Assembly: GCF_040372805.1 (NCBI RefSeq)
Contig: NZ_BAABWJ010000001.1
Location: forward strand, 1,116,001 to 1,180,000
Length of the DNA: 64,000 bases
Direction: 5' to 3'
DNA from: Pseudoteredinibacter isoporae_A
GTDB taxonomy: Bacteria; Pseudomonadota; Gammaproteobacteria; Pseudomonadales; Cellvibrionaceae
In this document: positions 1 through 8,727 of the stretch, piece after piece
How the letters are laid out: each line of letters opens with the position of its first letter
Numbering within the stretch: the stretch's first letter is position 1
Position numbers and translations under genes: made by a program
Notes under the pieces: generated by a model
Told to the model about the DNA's origin: nothing
What the model saw: only the letters and a program-made list of their open reading frames with translations
Database searches by the model: none

Positions 1-2
1 AT

Positions 3-3000
3 CCAAACGGCAGCAAAACCAAAGCCCGCTATAACTCCGTAGATCAAATGATCAGCGCTACGGATGCGCTAGGTCGTGAAACTCGCTACCAATACGATAA
101 ACGCGGCAATCAAACCCAGGTAAGGTACCCCGACGGTAGTCAGGAACTAAAGCAATACGACGCGGAAGGCAATCTCATTGCCGAGACCGATGCCAATGGC
201 AACACCACGCGCTATGTGTACGACAAAGCCAATCGCCAGATCGAGACACGTTATGCCGATGGCAGCGTCATCAAAAATGAGTATCTGGACAACGGCTGGC
301 TGGCGGCTACCGTTGATGCTCGTGGCGCGAAAACACAATACCGTTACGACAAGGCAGGCAGACGTACCCAGATTATCGATGCTCTGGGTAACACCATGCG
401 TTATGAGTACGATAAAGCCGGCCGAAAAGTGGCCGCGGTAGACGCTCGCGGTAATCGAACCGCTTACGAATACGACAAGGCAGATCGCCTAATCAAAACT
501 ACTTTCGCCGATGGCACTAGCATTGGCCAACGTTATCTTAAAAACGGCTGGAAAAAATCCAGTACCGATCAGCTAGGTCGTGTAACGCATTACGGTTACG
601 ACAAAAACGGACGACTCATCTCTGTGACCGATGCCGCTGGCGGTATCACCCGTTACAGCTACGACGAGCTGGGTAATAAACTCACCCAAACCGATGCAGA
701 AGGCCGTGTGACTCGTTGGGCCTATGACGAAATGGGGAGAGTGATCAAGCGCATACTGCCCATGGGCCAATTCGAAACCATGGCCTATGACGCCACCGGC
801 AATATGATCAGCCATACCGATTTCAATGGTCAGCTGAGCACATATGAGTATGACAACAGAGATCGCCGAATTCAGGCGAGCTATGCGGATGGGCGTATTG
901 AAGAGTGGTCTTACGACAGCAACGGCAATACAGTAAGCCATTCCATAAACCTAGATGGCACAACCCGTACAACGGCCTTCGAATACGATGCTAGAAATCG
1001 TGTCATAAAAGAAACCTTGCCTAACAGCAAAGTGCTCGAATACCAATACGATGTCGCTGGTAATCGCACACAACTCAAAGAAACGGTTAATACAGAAACT
1101 AACATTACCCGTTTCACATTCGATGTACTGAACCGCTTGGCAAATACCATCGACAGTAATGGTACGACCGCCAATGAATACGACGCCGTTGGTAACAAGA
1201 GCAAAGAAACCAAGCCAAACGGCAACACCGTTCACTATGTGTATGACAACGTAAATCGCCTGACGCAGTTACGCCATGAAGACAGCAGCAATGTAGTATT
1301 GAAGCAACGTGACTATAGCCTGGATGCCACCGGGCGACGCGTTCGAATCGAAGAGCCCAGCGGCAGAACTCGCAGCTACAGCTACGACAGTCTTTATCGC
1401 CTGGTGGATGAAACTATACTGGATTCCGCCAACGGCGATTACCGCAGCGAATTCCAATACGATAAAGTGGGCAACCGCATCCAGTCGGTCATCAATGGCG
1501 TAACCACAGCCTACCAATACGACAGCAACGACAGGCTGCTGAAACAGGGCGGCACGGTTTACACCTACGATGATAATGGCTCAATCCTGACCGAAACCCT
1601 GGATGGCAATGTCACCCGCTACGAGTACAACGCCAAAAACGAACTGGTCAAACTCACAAAAGCCGGCACCATCACCACTTATCAATACGATATCGATGGC
1701 ATTCGCTCAGCCAAAACCGAAAACGGCGTAACCACGGAATTCCTGGTCGATAAAAACCGTGACTACGCCCAGGTACTGGCCGAAGTCGTAAACGGCTCAG
1801 TCACCACCCGCTATACCTACGGTGATGACTTGCTAAGCAAAACCCAGAACAGCCAAACCCATTACTACCACTATGATGGCCTGGGTAGCACTATTGCCTT
1901 GAGTAACAGTGCAGGTGCGATAACGGATACCTACGGCTATAACGCCTTTGGTGAGGTGTTGTTTAGAACGGGCAGTACAGAAAATAGGTACACATTCACC
2001 GGGGAGCAGTACGATCCGACACTGGGGCAGTTTTATCTAAGGGCCAGGTATTACAGTCAGAGTGCTGGGCGATTTACTCAGATGGATACGTGGATGGGGA
2101 ATTCACAAGATCCGATTACGCTTCATAAGTATTTGTATGCGAATGCAGATCCTGGGAATATGGTTGATCCCTCGGGTAATTTTTCTATTGGGTCAGTAAT
2201 GAGTGCTGTTGGAAACATGGCAAGGTTGGCCAGTTCTGTGATTAACGCATACAGCAATGCTCAAACTCTAATCAATATTGCTCAAGGTGAAATGACCGCG
2301 TCAGAAATAGCATTTTCTCTATTCGCCTCAAAATTTTATCGTAAGAAAATCCTAAACTGTAACAGTTTCGAGGAAGGAACGTCAGTCCTAACAGATAGTG
2401 GGCTTAAGTCAATTGAAGATATATCTGTTGGGGACGGCGTCTGGAGTTTTAACGTCAAAACTGGAAAACGAGAGATAAATTTAGTTGATCATTTCATTGT
2501 TGGTAGTGGATTAAAACAAATTGTTGAAATAACCTTATCTTCAGGGAATACAATAGTAACAACTGAAGATCATCGGTTCTTTCTAGCAGATTCGAAAAAC
2601 TGGATGGTTGCTAGTAAGTTAAAGGTTGGTGATGAGCTAAAAGATCTAAATGATTCATCAGTAAAAATAAGTGGATTAAGAAAATACAGTGAAGAAAAGG
2701 TTGTTTACAATTTAACAATTAACAAACTACATAACTACTATGTAGGTCGAGATTCTGTTTTGAGTCATAATATGGGGCCCTGCAAAAAGCCAGAAGTTAG
2801 TTGGGACCATATACTACGTGGAAATTTTAATAAAAGAAGGCAGTTTGGTGGCTGGCATCACAATCCCCAGGGATTAACGCCGAAGGATAGAGGTTTATTG
2901 TCAATTAATCCTGGTCCTGGAGGGTTTTATACTGCCAAGGTGTATGGCGTCAATGGGGCTGGAAAATATAAAAAGAAAGGGGCTAATGACGGGGTGTCTA

Positions 3001-3188
3001 CTTTTTTTCCTGATTCCTGGAGCTCTGAAGTGGTCAAGTCTACAATTTTGGCCGCGTATAAAGCTACGGGAGGAAAAGGAGGGATTGTTCCTGTAAAAAA
3101 CATAATTCCTTATGGGCCAAAAGGAGTCCACATTAAAGTGGTGGTTCGAGGAAATGAAATTTTGACCGCATACCCAATAATTAAATAG
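3..3188 (+). CDS. RHS-repeat toxin with HINT domain and EndoU-type C-terminal nuclease (5' partial)
   Basis: The frame is open from the window edge, so the N-terminus is missing. The first ~2100 bases encode dozens of YD repeats (YDxxG type) that build the RHS shell, ending in the core-closing region with a DPSG motif near base 2170. A HINT domain follows at about 2361-2771: it starts with NSFEEGT and ends with a serine-histidine-asparagine segment, the usual self-cleavage layout that frees the toxin tip. The tip (2772-3188) has WDHILRGN, GGWHH and FFPDSW, a pattern I associate with bacterial EndoU RNase domains such as those in CdiA tips. RHS proteins deliver such tips to competitor cells, often by type VI secretion. 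Base composition becomes A+T-richer from the HINT region onward, as is common for swapped tips. The EndoU assignment is by motif memory, not by search. Confidence 0.85.
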   Translation, partial: PNGSKTKARYNSVDQMISATDALGRETRYQYDKRGNQTQVRYPDGSQELKQYDAEGNLIAETDANGNTTRYVYDKANRQIETRYADGSVIKNEYLDNGWLAATVDARGAKTQYRYDKAGRRTQIIDALGNTMRYEYDKAGRKVAAVDARGNRTAYEYDKADRLIKTTFADGTSIGQRYLKNGWKKSSTDQLGRVTHYGYDKNGRLISVTDAAGGITRYSYDELGNKLTQTDAEGRVTRWAYDEMGRVIKRILPMGQFETMAYDATGNMISHTDFNGQLSTYEYDNRDRRIQASYADGRIEEWSYDSNGNTVSHSINLDGTTRTTAFEYDARNRVIKETLPNSKVLEYQYDVAGNRTQLKETVNTETNITRFTFDVLNRLANTIDSNGTTANEYDAVGNKSKETKPNGNTVHYVYDNVNRLTQLRHEDSSNVVLKQRDYSLDATGRRVRIEEPSGRTRSYSYDSLYRLVDETILDSANGDYRSEFQYDKVGNRIQSVINGVTTAYQYDSNDRLLKQGGTVYTYDDNGSILTETLDGNVTRYEYNAKNELVKLTKAGTITTYQYDIDGIRSAKTENGVTTEFLVDKNRDYAQVLAEVVNGSVTTRYTYGDDLLSKTQNSQTHYYHYDGLGSTIALSNSAGAITDTYGYNAFGEVLFRTGSTENRYTFTGEQYDPTLGQFYLRARYYSQSAGRFTQMDTWMGNSQDPITLHKYLYANADPGNMVDPSGNFSIGSVMSAVGNMARLASSVINAYSNAQTLINIAQGEMTASEIAFSLFASKFYRKKILNCNSFEEGTSVLTDSGLKSIEDISVGDGVWSFNVKTGKREINLVDHFIVGSGLKQIVEITLSSGNTIVTTEDHRFFLADSKNWMVASKLKVGDELKDLNDSSVKISGLRKYSEEKVVYNLTINKLHNYYVGRDSVLSHNMGPCKKPEVSWDHILRGNFNKRRQFGGWHHNPQGLTPKDRGLLSINPGPGGFYTAKVYGVNGAGKYKKKGANDGVSTFFPDSWSSEVVKSTILAAYKATGGKGGIVPVKNIIPYGPKGVHIKVVVRGNEILTAYPIIK

Positions 3189-3197
3189 GTATTGTTA

Positions 3198-3626
3198 ATG
3201 TTTAATATGGATATATTGAAAGATTTGAGAGATAGCTTTGATGAGCTAAACGTTGAAAATCTTAAGTTTATTGAAATCAATAGTGAGGATGTCGAAGGGA
3301 TTTTTTCATATATTGGGAAGAATGAGGTTAGATCTATAGAAGAATTTTATGCTCTGAATGTAAAAAAATTATGTTCATATAGTGGTAATGCCGATGCCAA
3401 AGAGGATTTCTTTGAGAGCTTGCTGGATGGGGATTTTGAAGCGTCATCGGTGGCCAATGCAATTGATAGCCTAAGTGATTGGAGTATTGATTTGCGCCTC
3501 TTAATTTCGAAAGTTGAAGAGATATCGCCAGAGGCAAAAACATATGTCGTTGAAGATAAAGGTGGTTACAGTGAGTTTTTATTTGAAGACAAAGAGAGGT
3601 TTTGTTTTGTTGGGGTTTCTATATGA
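3198..3626 (+). CDS. Candidate immunity protein for the EndoU tip
   Basis: This 142-residue soluble acidic protein starts 9 bases after the toxin stop codon. A TTG at 3192 is in frame, but the ATG at 3198 is the more likely start. It is rich in Asp and Glu (SFDELNVENLKF, KEDFFESLLDGDFE), as expected for a protein binding a basic RNase. I do not recognise its family. The immunity role is inferred from its position directly behind the toxin, its small size, its acidity and its low G+C. The stop codon sits one or two bases before the insertion sequence, so the insertion did not truncate it. Confidence 0.7.
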   Translation: MFNMDILKDLRDSFDELNVENLKFIEINSEDVEGIFSYIGKNEVRSIEEFYALNVKKLCSYSGNADAKEDFFESLLDGDFEASSVANAIDSLSDWSIDLRLLISKVEEISPEAKTYVVEDKGGYSEFLFEDKERFCFVGVSI

Positions 3627-3706
3627 GTGACCTCCTCCCTGAAAATCGAAGCGGTCTAAACTAGAGAATTCTGGCAAAATCAGGTAGCCAAAGGAGCTGA
3701 TTTGCC

Positions 3707-3973
3707 ATGAAAAAGACCAAATACACAGAGCAACAGATCGCATTTGCCCTGTGCCAGGCGGAAACGGGCACTCGGGTCGCTGAAGTCTGCCGCAAGATAG
3801 GGATTTCAGAGGCGACTTTTTACAATTGGAAAAAGAAATACGGTGGGCTTGGAGTATCCGAGCTACGTCGCCTGAATCAGCTGGAAGATGAAAACCAGCG
3901 GCTTAAGCGGATGGTGGCAGACCTCAGTCTGGACAAACAGATGCTGCAAGACGTGCTGTCAAAAAAGGTCTAA
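3707..3973 (+). CDS. IS3-family transposase OrfA
   Basis: This 88-residue protein has a helix-turn-helix (VAEVCRKIGISEATFYNWKKK, roughly residues 24-44) followed by a leucine-rich coiled coil (LEDENQRLKRMVADL) used for multimerisation. It starts at an ATG preceded by AAAGGAG. A run of six A's and a G at 3961-3967 lies four codons before its stop. In the -1 frame the reading continues into OrfB without a stop, so this is very probably a programmed frameshift site producing the fused OrfAB transposase. Confidence 0.9.
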   Translation: MKKTKYTEQQIAFALCQAETGTRVAEVCRKIGISEATFYNWKKKYGGLGVSELRRLNQLEDENQRLKRMVADLSLDKQMLQDVLSKKV

Positions 3974-4050
3974 AGCCAGCCAAGCGGCGTGATCTCGTAA
4001 ACTATCTGTCTGAGGCCTACCGCGCGTCCCTGCGCCGAGCCTGTCGTCTT

Positions 4051-4809
4051 ATGGATATCAGTATGTCGGTGTACTACTACCGATCCAAGAAGCGGCTCGA
4101 TACGCCGCAGAGAGAGCGCATCAAAGAGATCGCGGCTACCCGAGTGAGATACGGCTACCAGCGGATACACATTCTCTTGCAACGCGAAGGCTGGCGAGTC
4201 AACCACAAGAAAGTACTGCGTATCTACCGCGAAGAAGGCCTAAATCTACGTAGTAAGCGCCCTCGAAGGCGGGTGGCAGCGGCACACCGAATGGAGCGCC
4301 CCAAGATCACCACCACCGATCAGTGTTGGAGCATGGATTTTGTGGCGGACAACCTGTTTGACGGAAAGCGAATAAGGGCGTTAACTATAGTCGATAATTT
4401 TAGTCGCGAGTGCATGGCGATTCACGTTGATCACGGCATTCGTGGCGAGCATGTTGTTGGGGTAATTGATACGATCCAGCAACTACACGATCGCTGTCCT
4501 GAACGAATACAGGTCGATAACGGAAGCGAGTTTATTTCAAAGGTATTAGACAAGTGGGCTTATGAGAACCAAGTCACCTTGGATTTCTCCAGGCCTGGAA
4601 AACCGACGGACAATCCATTTATTGAATCGTTCAATGGCAGCTTTCGGGATGAGTGCTTGAATAGCCACTGGTTCATGTCACTGGAAGATGCGCGGGATAA
4701 AATTGAAGAGTGGCGAGTCGAATACAACGAGTTTCGACCGCATTCGTCATTGGAAAATATGACGCCGATCCAGTATCGGGATCGGCATCGAGAAGCTGGA
4801 AATTTCTAG
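4051..4809 (+). CDS. IS3-family transposase OrfB (DDE integrase domain)
   Basis: The ATG-started segment is 252 residues, but its frame is open back to about 3909 and overlaps OrfA, so the normal product is likely OrfAB made by -1 frameshifting at 3961-3967. It carries an HTH_21-like part (YGYQRIHILLQREG) and an rve integrase core. The catalytic triad is visible as Asp in WSMDFV, Asp in QVDNGSEF and Glu in FIESFNGSFRDECLN. The end motif HSSLENMTPIQY is usual for this group. No damage is visible, so the element may be active. Confidence 0.9.
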   Translation: MDISMSVYYYRSKKRLDTPQRERIKEIAATRVRYGYQRIHILLQREGWRVNHKKVLRIYREEGLNLRSKRPRRRVAAAHRMERPKITTTDQCWSMDFVADNLFDGKRIRALTIVDNFSRECMAIHVDHGIRGEHVVGVIDTIQQLHDRCPERIQVDNGSEFISKVLDKWAYENQVTLDFSRPGKPTDNPFIESFNGSFRDECLNSHWFMSLEDARDKIEEWRVEYNEFRPHSSLENMTPIQYRDRHREAGNF

Positions 4810-5001
4810 TTGCGGGTGCTTCGATTTTTGGTAGGGCCTCAAAGAACCGGAAAACTCTAATTTAGATTGTCCCTAATTAGGGGAGGTTTACATGATCACC
4901 AGAGTTAGAAATGACGGTTCAATCTGTTGTGTTCTCTCTGTTTGATAGTTTGAGAAGGTCAGGACAGATTCTAGATAGTCCAGTTCCATAAGTAGGGGCA
5001 T

Positions 5002-5535
5002 ATGACAAGAAAAAAATATGAAGTTAGTGATATTGAGATTGTTAAATCAGATAACTTAAATAAGCAGCTGGTTGACATTAGTAGAGAAGCATTTGAAAGG
5101 AATTTTCTAGATGCTTCGAGGCATGCTCTTGAATTTGCCCGAACGTTAGTTGTTGATGAACTTCCGGATAAAATTAAATGTATTGTTTTTTTAGGAGCCT
5201 CATATGACGGCCGTCCTTTGATAGGTGATGAAATTACCTTTCCTGAGGATTGCAAAGAAAACATGCGTACCTTTGAAAGCTATGAGAAAGTAATAAAGTT
5301 ATTATGGCGAGAAGGTAAAGTACCGGAATGGATCAATGTTTCAGTTATCTCTGAAGAGAAAGGCTTTACTAATATAAGGCTGGATTGCTGCGGGCGATAT
5401 TCAGGCGATCCCGAGAAGATATATCATGCTCAAGAAGGGCGAGCACCTTTCCATGTTCTAGGCCCTCCCATTCCTCCAGGTGTTGATATTAATATGGGGA
5501 AAAATACACGTTATAAACACTTTGCAGCCTTATGA
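5002..5535 (+). CDS. Unknown protein, candidate orphan immunity protein
   Basis: This is a 177-residue soluble protein with a good ribosome site (AGGGG, 5 bases before the ATG). I do not recognise the family. It lacks a signal peptide and membrane segments. Near the C-terminus it has HVLGPPIPPG; similar PIP-containing ends occur in the two broken genes that end at 6190 and 7203. It lies in the A+T-rich array behind an RHS toxin gene, which suggests a displaced immunity gene, but no activity can be read from the sequence itself. Confidence 0.6.
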   Translation: MTRKKYEVSDIEIVKSDNLNKQLVDISREAFERNFLDASRHALEFARTLVVDELPDKIKCIVFLGASYDGRPLIGDEITFPEDCKENMRTFESYEKVIKLLWREGKVPEWINVSVISEEKGFTNIRLDCCGRYSGDPEKIYHAQEGRAPFHVLGPPIPPGVDINMGKNTRYKHFAAL

Positions 5536-5549
5536 ATACAGGAAGATGA

Positions 5550-5587
5550 CTGATCAAACTCACAAGAACCGGTGCCGTTACTTCGAT
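5550..5587 (+). pseudogene. Short relic of the RHS core
   Basis: Read from 5550, the translation is LIKLTRTGAVTS. The intact RHS gene has LVKLTKAGTITT at about 1649-1684. At the DNA level most positions match. The similarity stops after about 38 bases and the frame closes at 5622-5624. It appears to be the stub of an older RHS copy left between array genes. Confidence 0.5.
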
Positions 5588-5756
5588 AAACTGCATTGGG
5601 ATTGAAATGAGGTTTAGATAAGAGAGTAATGTAATGACTGTTCTTAATCTTGATGGAATTGTTAATCACTGTAAATTTCAGGTGGCCTTAGACCAAGGTA
5701 GGGATATAAATGATCTTCTATAGCTTTCTCACATATGAAAAATAGGGTGATTTAAT

Positions 5757-6190
5757 ATGACTGAGAATGACAGTGATACAATAAATTTAGCCGATCTTCT
5801 TGATTGTATTCAGATTAAAGTCAGAGCTTATGAGAAAAAGACTATAAAAACTGGATAAGACAAGGATGTTGGTAAACTTAAAGCTGTTGGAATAAGCCTC
5901 AATACAGGCCGCCCAATCTCTATCGACGCCACATACTACACTGGAATTGAAATTGGCGGTAAAGAATTAAAGAAAGCCTTTTATGAAAATCATAAAGACT
6001 TTGAAATTATCTTATCGAAAAAATGTGGAAGTCATTGTGATTGGCCGATCTATAAATTATGCCTTTTAGAATATTCAAAAGCCCAGATAGGAAAGCAAGT
6101 TTTGACTTTGAGAGAATGAGGCCCACAAAAAGAGAATATGAGTTCTTAGTTGTGGGGCCAATACAAGGTATACCTACGCCGATAAAATGA
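5757..6190 (+). pseudogene. Broken gene with in-frame TAA and frameshift, probably a decayed immunity gene
   Basis: An ATG at 5757 opens a frame with a premature TAA at 5856-5858. The same frame then stays open for 86 more codons with sensible protein composition (GISLNTGRPISIDATYY, GIEIGGKELKKAFYE). Around 6050-6060 the protein-like reading moves to another frame, which continues as RKASFDFERMRPTKREYEF and ends LVVGPIQGIPTPIK at 6188-6190. Two lesions in about 430 bases indicate a pseudogene. The downstream gene begins 2 bases after its end. Sequencing error is a less likely alternative because two independent changes are needed. Confidence 0.55.
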
Positions 6191-6191
6191 T

Positions 6192-6491
6192 ATGAGTAGA
6201 TATTTTATACATTATTCAAATTTCCAAGGTGTGACTCTATTTCGCCGAGGAAGAACTGGGAAGAGTAAATTTCCTGATGGAAGCCTTTTAGGCTGTCGGG
6301 AAATTGATCTTCCATTGTGTGAATTTGATTCGTTTCGTGATGCAGAAAAATACGCGCAAAAGATATTCTCTCAATATCCAAATGTGAGAGTTCAGATTAT
6401 TGGTATGATAGAAAAAGAAGTTCAACTGATATTGGAAAACAAAGAGTTTCTTGACAAGGAATCTGATGTTAGTAGATCAATAAGAAAATAA
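6192..6491 (+). CDS. Small unknown protein of the immunity-like array
   Basis: This 99-residue protein starts right after the stop of the preceding broken gene (TGA, one base, ATG), so it may have been translationally coupled to it. It is soluble with mixed charge (FRRGRTGKSKFPDG, FRDAEKYAQKIFSQYP). I recognise no domain. The context makes an immunity or accessory role possible. The lack of a clear ribosome site of its own lowers confidence. Confidence 0.5.
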   Translation: MSRYFIHYSNFQGVTLFRRGRTGKSKFPDGSLLGCREIDLPLCEFDSFRDAEKYAQKIFSQYPNVRVQIIGMIEKEVQLILENKEFLDKESDVSRSIRK

Positions 6492-6663
6492 CAATTAGGA
6501 ATCTACAGCAAGGGGCTCTCTAAGATGGTAAAGATTTTATTAGGGGCGCTTCGTAGGTGCTAGAGTTCAGTTTTCGTCTCGATTTTTAAAAGGCCGTGTG
6601 ATGGCGACTTTCGATAGTATATCAATACTCGTCTCGGTGACGGTTCGTAAATAGAGAAACAAA

Positions 6664-7050
6664 ATGAAAGATGAAAAATATAATTATTCGATAATGATAG
6701 GAAGCTCGCGACGGAAAGTTGAACCATTAAATATGGTACTTGGAAAGCCATTTTGTAGGGACGAGGATAACGATTGGGTTGTTGAGTGTGCGATATCTGG
6801 TTTTTATTCGGAGTCAAAAAAAGTTGAAGGGCGATCAGCCTTTGATTGCCTTATATGTGGAATGGCATATTTTCGGCAATCCCTTCGTTTTATAAAACTT
6901 AATAATCAGAAGCTAAAACTATTTTTTGAGTTTGAAAAAAATCTTGATGAAATAACAATCGATGATGTATTTATGACACATGATTGCATAACAGATGAAA
7001 TGGAAGAAATGATTCAGTGGGCAATAGAAAGTGGATTCAAAAGTGAATAA
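6664..7050 (+). CDS. Unknown protein, candidate immunity protein
   Basis: This 128-residue soluble acidic protein contains FCRDEDNDWVVECAISGFYS followed by GRSAFDCLICGMAYFRQSL. That layout resembles small DUF6968-like proteins sometimes found beside toxin genes, but this is only a pattern impression. The C-terminal third is strongly acidic (DEITIDDVFMTHDCITDEME). It stands alone between relic-containing spacers and has the low G+C of the array. Confidence 0.6.
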   Translation: MKDEKYNYSIMIGSSRRKVEPLNMVLGKPFCRDEDNDWVVECAISGFYSESKKVEGRSAFDCLICGMAYFRQSLRFIKLNNQKLKLFFEFEKNLDEITIDDVFMTHDCITDEMEEMIQWAIESGFKSE

Positions 7051-7101
7051 ATAGTTAGAATTTAATCACAAATATGAAGTGGGGTTGATGGGAAAAAATA
7101 A

Positions 7102-7203
7102 ATCCAGTTTTGGGGTTATGAATCAGAGATTTTAAGCGAGCTTTACGTGACTGATAAGGCATTGTTAGTGGGTACAGGCGATCCAATTCCCATAGGCCAA
7201 TAA
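7102..7203 (+). pseudogene. Orphan 3' tail of a lost gene
   Basis: The frame preceding the TAA at 7201-7203 reads as a credible protein end (FWGYESEILSELYVTDKALL, then VGTGDPIPIGQ) for 33 codons and is closed upstream by a TAA at 7099. It has no start codon or ribosome site. The final GDPIPIG resembles the ends of the gene at 5002 (GPPIPPG) and of the broken gene ending at 6190 (GIPTPI), which suggests a third, mostly deleted, member of the same group. Confidence 0.4.
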
Positions 7204-7253
7204 GATATGGCTGAATGATATGTGTCATTTATATTTTAATAGTTGAGGCCAAA

Positions 7254-7835
7254 GTGGATTACAGATATATACCTGAGCTTGATGCTGGCAACTTTTCCAA
7301 GGCAATATTTTCTCGATTTTATGGGTTTATTATTTATAGTGATTTTGATTTTAAAGACCATGAAGAAATCGCAAATATCATAGATTGGCAGGCTGAAAAC
7401 GGTAGGTTGCACCCTGAATTTAAACCTAGTAATCATGAAATATCTCGAGTTACTATGAAAGGGAATAGGGTTCTTAGCGTTGTAAAAATACAGGACGTAG
7501 AAACGTTGAAATTTCTTGCTCTCTGTATTGATTCAAGCGAAACCTTCATTGTAGTTCCAAATTCTATAGATGCCGAAGGAGCGTTGAATAGAATTGTGAA
7601 TGAATCTATAAGTAAGAATGGATACTTTTCTGGTTTTCAGCTGAGTACTGACGATTTGTCTGCAATAGCAAGCGATGCCGGATACGTTTTTTCCAACGTT
7701 GATTCGGAAGGAATTGTTTACATCGGTAGCTCATTGTTGAGCGATAAATCAAAGATAGTGGAAGCTTTAGGCTTTTACACTCTGAATAACATTGAAGAGC
7801 TAAAGCTACTAACAGTTGATCGTTGGAATCAATAG
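7254..7835 (+). CDS. Unknown protein of the immunity-like array
   Basis: I place the start at the GTG at 7254, five bases after a GAGG ribosome site, giving 193 residues. An ATG at 7215 in the same frame would add 13 residues but lacks such a site. The protein is soluble and acidic (YIPELDAGNFSKAIFSRFYG, FDFKDHEEIANIIDWQAENG) with an alternating alpha/beta look. I do not recognise a family. The position suggests an immunity protein, but nothing in the sequence proves this. Confidence 0.55.
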   Translation: MDYRYIPELDAGNFSKAIFSRFYGFIIYSDFDFKDHEEIANIIDWQAENGRLHPEFKPSNHEISRVTMKGNRVLSVVKIQDVETLKFLALCIDSSETFIVVPNSIDAEGALNRIVNESISKNGYFSGFQLSTDDLSAIASDAGYVFSNVDSEGIVYIGSSLLSDKSKIVEALGFYTLNNIEELKLLTVDRWNQ

Positions 7836-7872
7836 CGAGAGGTATGCAGAACGTTAAATGGATTTAATGTGA

Positions 7873-8106
7873 AAAGCCCAGTTTGGGGGAATATTTACAA
7901 TAGGTGTAAACCAAAAACAGTCAAAGTCATGGTTGTGCTTATTATGCACACTTCCTGTTTTCATCTCATGTGAATGCTGCGGCGCTAGCTATAAGTATGA
8001 TGCCAGTGTTTCAGATGAAATGGTTTTAGTATTTCTATCAGGCCAAGTGATAAGAAAATCTGAGCTCTTTCGGAGTTGGGATTGCGGAGTGACTAAACAT
8101 TCATAA
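7873..8106 (+). pseudogene. Start-less open frame, probable gene remnant
   Basis: A 77-codon frame between a TGA at 7870 and the TAA at 8104-8106 reads protein-like, including CECCGASYKYDASVSDEM and SGQVIRKSELFRSWDCG. It has no ATG near its beginning. The only candidate starts lie inside and lack a ribosome site. It fits the pattern of gene tails scattered in this array. It could also be chance, since the A+T-rich strand has few constraints. Confidence 0.3.
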
Positions 8107-8119
8107 ACTAAAGATCTTT

Positions 8120-8554
8120 ATGAGTATGAATATTTTTGAAGTAAGATCCGAAGATGAAGGTATTGGTAATTTGCTCTTTGTGGTTGTGAAGCAAGACTTT
8201 ACTTCCGATGATGAAATCTTAAAATTACTTTGGATTGAGGCTCAGGAATATAATGAAAGTACACCGATAGATAAGATTGAGTCGGATTACTCGAGAAAGC
8301 GAAAAAACTTCAAGTTAAGTGGAGTTGATACAAAGGACTTTAAATCACGATTAAAAGATATCTTTAGTTTGTTCGAGTCTTATGATCAAATTTTAGAAGA
8401 GTTTCCTGGCGGCTCTTTTTCAAAGATAAAAGAGGAGATGGTGAAGGTGTACTCTGGTAGGGTTATTTTGCTGGAGGATGACTGCGCTACCTATTGTGCT
8501 TTTATTTCAAACGGTTCATCAAAAGCTCTGTTTTCATGGTGCGATGTGGCCTGA
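8120..8554 (+). CDS. Unknown acidic protein, candidate immunity protein
   Basis: This 144-residue soluble protein is acidic in its first half (FEVRSEDEGIG, DFTSDDEILKLLW) and ends with a hydrophobic beta-like segment (CATYCAFISNGSSKALFSWC). Two possible ATG starts lie two codons apart (8120 and 8126). I do not recognise a family. Length and acidity match the candidate immunity protein behind the RHS toxin, but I see no clear residue-level similarity between them. Confidence 0.55.
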   Translation: MSMNIFEVRSEDEGIGNLLFVVVKQDFTSDDEILKLLWIEAQEYNESTPIDKIESDYSRKRKNFKLSGVDTKDFKSRLKDIFSLFESYDQILEEFPGGSFSKIKEEMVKVYSGRVILLEDDCATYCAFISNGSSKALFSWCDVA

Positions 8555-8727
8555 TTCTGTTGAGGGCGTAAGGCAAGCTCGGCTGTTGATCTCGGTTTTT
8601 AACGATTTTACGTGGCCAATCTTTGAGTCTAGAATTTAATGATCACCTCTTTCAAAAATTCTAAAATTACCAGTTGATATATGACATTTGCGAGCATGTG
8701 AACTTCAAGTAAATAAAAGGAGATATA

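Larger units (their letters stand above)
3628..4892 (+). mobile_element. IS3-family insertion sequence
   Basis: The element is about 1.26 kb with two overlapping transposase frames. The ends are imperfect inverted repeats: TGACCTCCTCCC at the left and the complement of GGGGAGGTTTACA at the right. A second matching stretch lies further in (TCTAAACTAGAG against TCTAAATTAGAG on the other strand). The exact ends are uncertain and no clean target duplication is visible. It sits directly behind the immunity gene, inside the toxin locus, and both transposase frames look intact. Confidence 0.8.
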
